A stretch of DNA of 15,312 bases from Pigoraptor vietnamica (lineage: Eukaryota > Opisthokonta > Filasterea): positions 1 through 15,312 of the forward strand of contig CALSCQ010001750.1 in NCBI GenBank assembly GCA_943704525.1, in the 5' to 3' direction. A program made the translations under genes and the position numbers. Of the stretch, positions 1 to 15,312 are shown one piece after another (within the stretch, counting starts at the first letter, position 1; every line of letters starts with the position of its first letter). The notes beneath the pieces were generated by a model that ran no database searches, was not told the origin of the DNA, and saw nothing but the letters and a program-made list of their open reading frames with translations.

Positions 1-65
1 TTTCTTCGTTTATATCTGCGTGCTAACTCTTTATGGCGCGTTTTGTTGCGCGCGCATCGCGAACG

Positions 66-8567
<8,502 letters not shown>

Positions 8568-9019
8568 ACGTCTTTTTTCCCGTATCGTTTGTTTCGCTTT
8601 TGCGCTTTCGTCTCCTTCATGCGTTCTGCGGCTTTTCTCATTTCGTTTCGCTTTGTGTTGTTCCTTTTCTGGTCGCATCGATTGCGCACGGCTGTCGAGT
8701 GCCGACAGTCTATCGCTCTCTCTCTCTCTCTCCACCCTCCGTCTCACTTCCGCACTTTGTTCTCCCGTTTCGCTTCGCCTTTTTCACTTGCGTGCGTCTT
8801 GCTGTCGTTGTACACTACTGTGGCGGAACTGCATTGAACGCACGTCCGCTGTCGACTCACCACGCGTCACAACCCACAAGTCCACACTTGCACGAAGCAC
8901 ACACCGGACAGACCAACAAAGATTTTAAATGGGAATTTCCTTCGCCACGGCCCAGCCCACAGTCGGGCACGCGGCAAACTTTTCGAATGGGCACACAAAC
9001 TAAAGGCGCCCGCGCACAC
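8568..9019. other. Convergent intergenic spacer with the 3' UTRs of both genes
   Basis: 452 bp between two facing stop codons (TGA ending at 8567 on +, TGA at 9022-9020 on -). Just after the ARF-GEF-like stop it is T-rich (8570-8690), and it contains a (CT)n run at about 8716-8732. No AATAAA is visible for either strand, so cleavage/polyadenylation sites cannot be placed. ORFs through here are low-complexity and show no family similarity. Confidence 0.75.
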
Positions 9020-12000
9020 TCAGGCGGACGCCTTCGGCTCGAGACTGGCGACATACGCGCGCGCCAAGTCCCTCAGCTCAGCAATCCGGTAGTTCTCCGG
9101 GATGGGCGCGCTCGCAAGCACAGCGGCCACGCCGATGTCGGGGAGTGTGTCGCCCCGAACCTGAGGTAGAGAGGAAGACGCACACAAGTTTTGTCAGACA
9201 AACACATGAGGCTCGCCTGCGTGCACCAGCAACTGTAAAGCATTCGGCCGTCTACGAGAGTGGCATGAAATGTGGAGAGCACATGTGTGGCGCGAGACGC
9301 GCACTTGCCTTTGGACGGGGGTTCACGCATGAGCGGATCTGTTGGAGCAGCTTCACGACGCGCGTCGACATCTCCGACCGGCACACTCTGCGCGGTGACG
9401 AACCCTGGTGTCAGTCACCAGCACAAGCCTTGCAAGATTGGGAACACGCGCACACACACTCCCACACACACAAAACGGCAACGACAACGAGAGGCGGGCG
9501 CACACACCGCTGCTTCGTGGTGGCCACCGCCAGTCCTCCGATTCGCCCCGCCAGCGACGCCACGCGCTGTTCGAGGTCGACGAGCGCCGCAGTGGCGTCT
9601 GCGCGGGCGAGCGCGTCGTTCCTATCGTGCGAGCCCGCAAGCGCCTGGACGGCCGCGGGCAGCTCCGTGTTGACGCGGAGATATTCGAGCACAACCTGCG
9701 CGCACAGCAACGACAAGCATTAGCCACAAGACTCTTGTGCGTCACACACCAAACAGGGGGAATCACGTGCACACAGACACGTACCGCGCCCGTCGTGTCC
9801 CATCCGGAAATTGCGCCCGCGTGGGGCTCCAGTGCCGCCAGTGCGTCGCCGACGGCCGCCGTCGAACCCGCAAGCACGGCATCAGGGACGAGGCGCGACG
9901 TGATGATTGCGTGGCAGGCGTCCCACTGTCCGGACAGCAGAAGGTGGAGGGCCTCCGCGCGCGCGTCGCCCGTAATGCGCGCACGCACGGCCTACGCAAG
10001 TGAAGAAAATAAAGAACAAAATAGAGGATTAAGCAACCAGTCCGAGACAGTAACTTGTCGAGTTTAGGCGAAAAGGCACGCACACGCTCGCAAATGCACC
10101 GCCACACACCTTGGCTTCGTGCACCCACTCGGCGGGAATGCCGAGCGTATCGACCACAAAGGCCTCGCGCTCCTCACACTCCGCCGTGCCGTCGCCGGCG
10201 TGTCGCAGCACGAGCTCCCGCGCAAGCCGCGCGCGCTCGACGCGGCCGGTCACGTGCTGCGCCGCAAAGACGGCCCAGTGCCACTGCCCCTCGCACTCGA
10301 GCTGGTGCGCAAACGCCACGCAGAGTCGATCGCGCACCGCAGTGTCCGCAGCACCGACACCCAGGCCCGCGAGCACGTGCGCGGCGAGCCAGCCCAGCCA
10401 GTGGTCGCGCGGGTCCCCGTGCACAGACGCGTCCCACTCGACCGCGTGCGTGACGGCATGGGAGCGGTCCGCGTACGTACGCAAGAGGTGGTACGCCATG
10501 TCCTTCGGCCGCTTCGAATCTCGCGACGCGTTCGCGCCGGCGCCGCCGTGCGTGAGCCGGCCGCGCCGTTCGGCAAGCTTGGCGTCCGGACTCCCCTCCT
10601 TCTCCAGGTAGGCGGGCCACGGGAGCGGCGCGCCGGCCTTGGCGTGTGCGCGATACGATTGCACGGCCGCCGCGACGGACGACGTCGGCTCGAGGCGATA
10701 CCACAAGTGAAGCCCAAAGACGCGCTTCCAGTCCAATCCATCCGCGACGCCCTTGGCCTCGACGTCGCCCGCCAGCAGCGAGTACACGCGCCACAGCCCC
10801 TCCTCCACTGGCGACCCCAGCTGGCGCCACCGAGTCAGCTGATCGCGCACGTACGCACGCTGCTCGCTTGCGCCGGCCGCAGTCGACACGACGAGGGCCA
10901 GTCGGAAATTGCGGCCCGACGCGGCTTCGCGCGCGGCACCAGCAATCTGCTTGCCGCTCAGCAGCGCAAACACGCGACGCGCCGTGCCGTCCTTCCCGCC
11001 GCTCGCGCCCAGCTCCGCAGCAACGTCCCTCTTGACGGCATCCATGAGGCACCGCTCGAGCCCGTGGCGACGGAGGAGGCGCCCGGCATACTCGCGGAAG
11101 CCGGTCGCACCATGCGCAGAAGACGACGTGTCTGCCATTTCGGCGAGCCTCGATGCCGCCGGCTGCGCCTCGCCGTCAATGTCCATCGCAGTGGACGTCG
11201 ACGCCTCGACCGCCCGCGCATCCGGGGACGCCGTGCCCCACAGCGCATCGATGAGCACCCACGCCAGGCGCGCACCGTCCAGCGCACGTGTCAGCCTCGC
11301 GTCCGCAGACAGGTGCCCCCACGCCTGGAACTCGGCGTCAATGGCCCCGCGCTGAGCACGCGCGCACGCAGTGGCGGAGTCGGCCGTCGCAATGGACGCC
11401 AGTGGCACGGGACCGCCCGCGGCCGGCTGCAGCGTCGCGGACGCGTGGTATGTCGCGAGCGCCTCGATGCGCCCGTTTGTCTCCTCCGCAAATCCATCGA
11501 CGGCGCCCACCCGCTCAATGGTGAGCGTCGGGAGGGGCGGCGCCGGGGCCGATCCCTTGTCACCCGCAGGAATCGACGCCGACATCAGGAGGCTGTCCGG
11601 ACGGGGCGACGCGGGCGTTCCAACGCGACGACCGGCGTGGACGAACACGCCAGACGGGCCCCACCCGACGCGACAGCACGGGCCGGCCATGCCGAGCGCA
11701 TCCACGCGCCACTGCGAGCGATCGCTCGGCGCAAAGAGTGTCTTGTCGGGCGAGCTGTCGTCCAGAGGGCGTCGCAGAATGGCGGCGACGCCAGGCTGGT
11801 ACGTTGCGATCGCCGATCCCTTGCGAACGGGCGCCTGCTGCTGCTTGTGCGCGACGACGGCCAGCGCCGCGCGGGACGCGGCCGGCGGAATGACGTCCAT
11901 GTCAAACGTGCGCGAGGGCGGGGCGCTTCCACGCGGCGTGGCGGGCGACTGCGCGCCCTCCATCATGAGCCAGTTTTCGGCGGCGGCAATGGGGTTGCTC

Positions 12001-12674
12001 GAGGCCGCACTGCGCAGAGGTCCCGCCGGCGACTGCTCCCTCCTCATCGGATCGGGCATGCCGGGGGAAGCGAGGCGAAAGGGGAGCAGGCCCGACGATC
12101 CGCCCGCCCCGACGCCTGCGGTGGCCGGGTGGGCGGCGGCGTGAAAGGGCATCCGGGATGCGCTGTCCGTCGCCGTGCCCGAAGGCGTCCCAAACATCGA
12201 CGCGCGCATCACGTGCATCTTAGGCGCGTGGAGGCCCAGCTCGCCCGCTAGCCGCGCGTGCGCGTGCATGGGATGCGAGCCCGGCGTCGCCGGGGCCGGC
12301 GACCCACGGAACGGAAGAGGGCTGTTGTCTCCAGAGTCGCGCGCACGTGCCTTCCGCGGCGGCTCGTCCAGGTCGTCGGCGGAATCGAGCGCCATCGCGT
12401 CAGACGGCGTGGGCACGTCCTCGTCCATCTCGGACCCAAGCGTCCCCTCCGACGGGGCATCGTCCAGAGAAAGCCCGTAGCGTCCCGAGCTCGCAGATGA
12501 CGCCCGCTGCTCCGGCACCCTCCCGCGCGGCCCCGGCGTCCCCGCGGCACCAGGCCGACCCCGTGCGCGAACGCCACGCGCGGCCGCCGAGCGATCGATG
12601 CTGCCGTCGGACGTCTCCATGGCGCCGGCGCCCTCTTCGTCGCTATCCTCGTCTTCGGCGAGGCCGTACTTGCT
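9020..12674 (-). other. Nup96 portion of the precursor (C-terminal product, complete)
   Basis: After cleavage the product would start SKYGLAEDEDSDEEG and be 1059 residues long, somewhat longer than the roughly 940 of animal Nup96. The extra length is mainly a Ser/Pro/Ala/Gly-rich segment between about 12600 and 11750. The helical Nup96 domain begins near 10985 (RRVFALLSGKQ) and reaches the C-terminus through four introns. It would assemble with Sec13-like and other Y-complex subunits at the pore. Confidence 0.9.
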
Positions 12675-15264
12675 AAAGTGCTCCACCTCAAAGACCCACG
12701 AGCCCGTCTCCGGCACATAATCGACGAAGCGCGCGCCGAGGCGGGTCGTCTGGTCCTGCAGCCAGTCGGCGTAGTTGCGCTTCTTGAGGGCATCCGGGTC
12801 GCGAATCGGTTGCCGCGTCTCCTTGCTCGTCGGCCACACGCGCTCGAGCGTCACAACGGCGGGCTTGTTGAGGCCCTGGCCGAGCTCGCACTTGTCCTCC
12901 TCGTCGTAAACGCTCACTTCCTTCGACCGAAAGTGCACAATCGCGTCAAGGTCGAGGCCGTTCACGTCCGTCTCACCCGGCCACATGACTTTGCCGTATC
13001 CCTTGCGCCCGACGACCAGGTCCCGCACGTGCGCGCGCTCCTCCGCCGTCATCGACTGCAGCTCCTCAATCGGCGGCTCCGTGTAATAACCCTCCTTAGT
13101 CAGTCGCACCTCGTAAGGTCCAATGTCGCTGTGCACGCGGCCCTCCCCATCGGAGTCCGCGCTAGGGCTCGAAGCGTTCGAATCCGCGTGGCCGGCAGGC
13201 GAGCGCTCGTCGGATTGGGACAGCGGCGACTTGCGCGTCGTGTACGGCGACGCCCCGCTTTCCCTGCGGCTGCCAGTGCCGGCCTCCCCGGTCCCACCCG
13301 CGCCGTTCGGCGTCGTGCTCGTCGGCCTGCCAAAGTCGATCTGCCCGGCAGGGTTGCGCGTGGGCGATCCAAACGTGTCGTTGAGCTGCGTGTAGTCCGA
13401 AGCGCGGTCCCGAGGCGCCGAAGAGGGGCCGTCCGACTGTCCCGCGAGCGAAACGAGCGGGCTCTGGCCTTCCTCCCCCGACTCTCCCCTCTGGATCACG
13501 AGCCGCTTGACGCTCTGTCGCGGGACAAACTTGTCCGGACTCAGGGCCGCCTTGCCGACGTCGTCGCTCTCCGTCAGCAGGAACCGCCCCTGCGTCTTCG
13601 GCCCTCCACGCGGCTTGATCTTCGGCGTCGACCGCGGCGTCACCTTGTACTGCGGCATGGGGACCTCGGGCTTCTTCGCAGCGCCCGTCGGAGTGCCGGC
13701 GCCGGCGTCCGCTGCACCGGCGGGCTGGTCCGGCATCTGCGCGGCCTTCGCGAAGAGGGGGTCGCTCCCGTAGGGCGCCGTCGTGAGTGTCGCCACCTTC
13801 GCTTGCGGCTGCTGCGCGCCGGAAAACATGCCGCCTCCCAGATTCGAACCGAGGCCCAGAGAACCAGTGCCGAAACCGCCTCCCAGTCCGCCACCGAGTC
13901 CCGCGCCCGTGGTTCCAAAGCCACCGGTCAGTGCGCCGCGCTGCTGCGTTTGTGCCCCTCCTCCCATGCCACTGAAGAGGCCGCCAGCGCCGCCCGCCTG
14001 CGACTGAAAGCCGCCCGTGTTGCCGAACAGTCCGCCGCCGGTGCCACCTACATGGGAGTCGAAACAAGGGCAATAATCAATGAGCGACGATTAGAATAGG
14101 AAAGAAAAAAGAATGCTTCTTCTAAAATAAAGGCCAAGCAGCTCCCAGACATCGCAAAAAACAAAGTTGCACGGTCGACATAAGCAACGCTTCGAAGACG
14201 CACCGCCGAGGTTCAGTCCCAGACCAGACCCTCCCTGCCCGCCCGCCGTAAACATCGGCTTCTGCTGCTGCGCCGCCCCTTGACCAAACATAGACCCGGC
14301 CCCTTGCGTGTTGCCAAAAGGAGTAGCCGCCGCGCCCCCAAATCCGGCGCCTCCCATTCCCATCGTGCCAAACCCGGGCTTCGCCTGCCCTTGCGCCCCA
14401 AATCCGCCGCCCATGTTTCCAAATCCGCCGCCCAGGCCACCGCCCGCTTGCGTTCCGAAGCCACCGGCAGCTGCACCGGGCGCGCCAAAGCCGCTGCCAC
14501 CTGCGCGTGTGCGAAATGTATGGCGAAAAGGTGTCAACAGTCCATTTTCAAAATTCGCGCGCTCGCACAAAGCTTCGCAAACGAGGCTTCACAGCGCGCG
14601 CCGTGTGCACAACACGCGCAACACACCATCCCACGCACCTGCCGTGAATCCGCCAAAGCCACCCTGAGCCTGCGCCGGCTGTCCAAACGCACCCGTCGCC
14701 CCGAACCCGGCCGTCGCGGGCGTCCCAGCACCGAGCGCGCCCATTCCAAAGCCCTGCTGCTGCTGAGGGGGGCTCTTCCCAAAGGCCCCTCCAAAGCCCC
14801 CCGCCCCGGGCGCAGGGGTGGATGCAAACCCCTTGGCCGCGCCAAAACCGCCAGCGCCAGCACCGCCGCCGAAACCTCCACCACCGAAGCCGCCGGCGCC
14901 GCCGCCGAACGCTGTAGGAGGGACACAATACGTTGTGAACACGGGAACAGGAACCGCAATATCGGAACGAAAGGCGAAAGAAAAAAAAAGGAAGACAACA
15001 GCGAGCCGGACGCCTGACACGCACCTCCACCACCGGCGGCTCCGAAGCCCGTCGCCGACGTCGTTCCAAAAGCACCGCCGCCCCCGAGGCCGCCACCGAA
15101 TCCGGTGTTCGCGCCAGTTGCAGCAGTGCCAAAATTTCCGCCGCCGAACGAATTACGCCCGCCAAAGCCGCCCGTCCCTTGCTTGAGGCCCTGCTGGTAG
15201 TCGTCCCATCGCAGCTCCTGCGTCGCGTCAAACGGAGGGGACGAGAGGGAGGTCAGATTGGGCT
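9020..15264 (-). CDS. NUP98: Nup98-Nup96 nucleoporin precursor, 5'-partial, eight exons in window
   Basis: Exons in transcript order: 15264-15025, 14911-14639, 14500-14204, 14047-10110, 9991-9785, 9695-9508, 9387-9309, 9160-9020 (stop 9022-9020). All phases agree, giving 1786 residues in the window; the N-terminus lies past its end. Order: second half of the GLEBS helix (ELRWDDYQQG); Gly-rich FG repeats; linker with APYGSDPLF; autoproteolytic domain (from about in-window residue 577) ending WVFEVEHFSKYGL; acidic and low-complexity start of Nup96; RVGWGPSG; the Nup96 helical domain with ALLSGKQI, DWKRVFGLHLWYRLEP and QLECEGQWHWAVFAAQHV; and a C-terminus PIPENYRIAELRDLARAYV. Nup98 is a mobile FG barrier and mRNA-export nucleoporin; Nup96 is a Y-complex scaffold subunit. 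The fused precursor is split by self-cleavage. The GLEBS and C-terminal spacings match the animal protein closely. Confidence 0.95.
9161..9308 (-). other. GC-AG intron, last intron of the Nup98-96 gene
   Basis: Exon sequence CCAAAG is followed by GCAAGT, the strong consensus typical of GC-AG introns. The acceptor is CTACCTCAG|GTTCGG. Both sides are phase 0, and the join gives NPRPK-VRGDTLPDIG, leading directly into the conserved Nup96 C-terminus. No GT donor nearby gives the same frame. Confidence 0.85.
12672..12680 (-). other. HFS autoproteolysis site between Nup98 and Nup96
   Basis: Codons CAC TTT AGC encode His-Phe-Ser, followed by KYG. In studied Nup98 precursors the Ser hydroxyl attacks the Phe-Ser bond, helped by the His, so cleavage falls between 12675 and 12674. 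All three residues are intact. Confidence 0.93.
12675..15264 (-). other. Nup98 portion of the precursor (N-terminal product, 5'-partial)
   Basis: The visible 727 residues end at the Phe of HFS. The FG region (15200-13780) is dominated by GGFGG/GFG units with many Gly and Ala; only one classic GLFG (GGGLFGN, near 14030) is in view. The autoproteolytic domain runs from about 13124 (DIGPYEV) to 12675, with the conserved GYGKVMWPG, NKPAVVTLERVWP and PETGSWVF stretches. In the family this domain docks the protein at the pore after cleavage. Confidence 0.9.
15025..15264 (-). other. First visible Nup98 exon, with the end of the GLEBS motif
   Basis: It starts with the last two bases of a split codon (phase 1) after acceptor GTGTGTAG. 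Its first 30 or so residues, LTSL then 11 residues to ELRWDDYQQG, keep the exact spacing of the ITAM-to-EELRLEDYQ part of the GLEBS motif that binds Rae1/Gle2. The remainder is Gly-rich FG repeat. The preceding intron runs off the window at 15312. Confidence 0.85.
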
Positions 15265-15312
15265 CTACACACGCAACACGTGAAGACGAGCAGAGAAGGC
15301 GAATCGGGGGGG

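Noticed and set aside
8568-8928. Small ORFs in the intergenic spacer (including one of about 200 codons)
   Set aside because: Phe/Ser/Arg/Leu-rich translations of T- and CT-rich sequence overlapping the end of the last exon; no splice or family support.
10119-12251. 710-codon ORF on the + strand
   Set aside because: It lies entirely antisense to the Nup96 exon. The translation is Arg/Ala/His-rich with no family resemblance, as expected opposite GC-rich codons.
12678-14099. 473-codon ORF on the + strand
   Set aside because: Antisense shadow of the Nup98 autoproteolytic and linker region; composition is Arg/Leu-rich and no domain is visible.

Overview
The window is nuclear DNA of a GC-rich, intron-bearing eukaryote. 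Both genes are interrupted by short spliceosomal introns of 89-353 bp, and several of these carry a CTAAC- or CTAAT-like branch site. The DNA is littered with long GT/CA microsatellites. No bacterial, organellar, viral or transposon gene is visible. The lineage cannot be fixed from the sequence. A free-living protist, an alga or an early-branching fungus would all fit, and that list is an inference from composition and gene structure only.

Layout: positions 1-549 are non-coding 5' flank with a perfect (GT)50 tract, a 13-bp inverted repeat and CA-rich stretches. Positions 550-8567 (+) hold a 13-exon gene. When spliced by phase-consistent junctions it gives one uninterrupted 1812-residue protein with the DCB-HUS-Sec7-HDS architecture of the BIG/Sec7p family of large ARF guanine-nucleotide exchange factors. 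Positions 8568-9019 are a T- and CT-rich convergent intergenic spacer. Positions 15264-9020 (-) hold the 3' eight exons of a Nup98-Nup96 nucleoporin precursor gene whose 5' end lies beyond the window. The visible part encodes the end of the GLEBS (Rae1/Gle2-binding) motif, an FG-repeat region, the autoproteolytic domain with the HFS-KYG self-cleavage site, and the complete Nup96 scaffold protein.

The two genes are convergent and functionally unrelated: one serves Golgi/endosome vesicle traffic, the other nuclear pore structure and transport. I see no operon-like cooperation and no new defence or metabolic system. The most interesting points are as follows. The BIG-family Sec7 domain is strongly decayed: the first half is barely recognisable and the 'LPGEAQKID' and 'LNTDLHNP' signatures are mostly lost, although the catalytic Glu can still be aligned. 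The HUS box has degenerated as well. A tandem repeat spans the 5' splice site of intron 1. Intron 4 is more than half UG repeat, with two frame-breaking decoy acceptors. The Nup98 FG region is built from phase-1-bounded exons. The last Nup98-96 intron is GC-AG.

All exon boundaries were deduced by eye from splice consensus, phase and family similarity. No alignment or transcript data were available.
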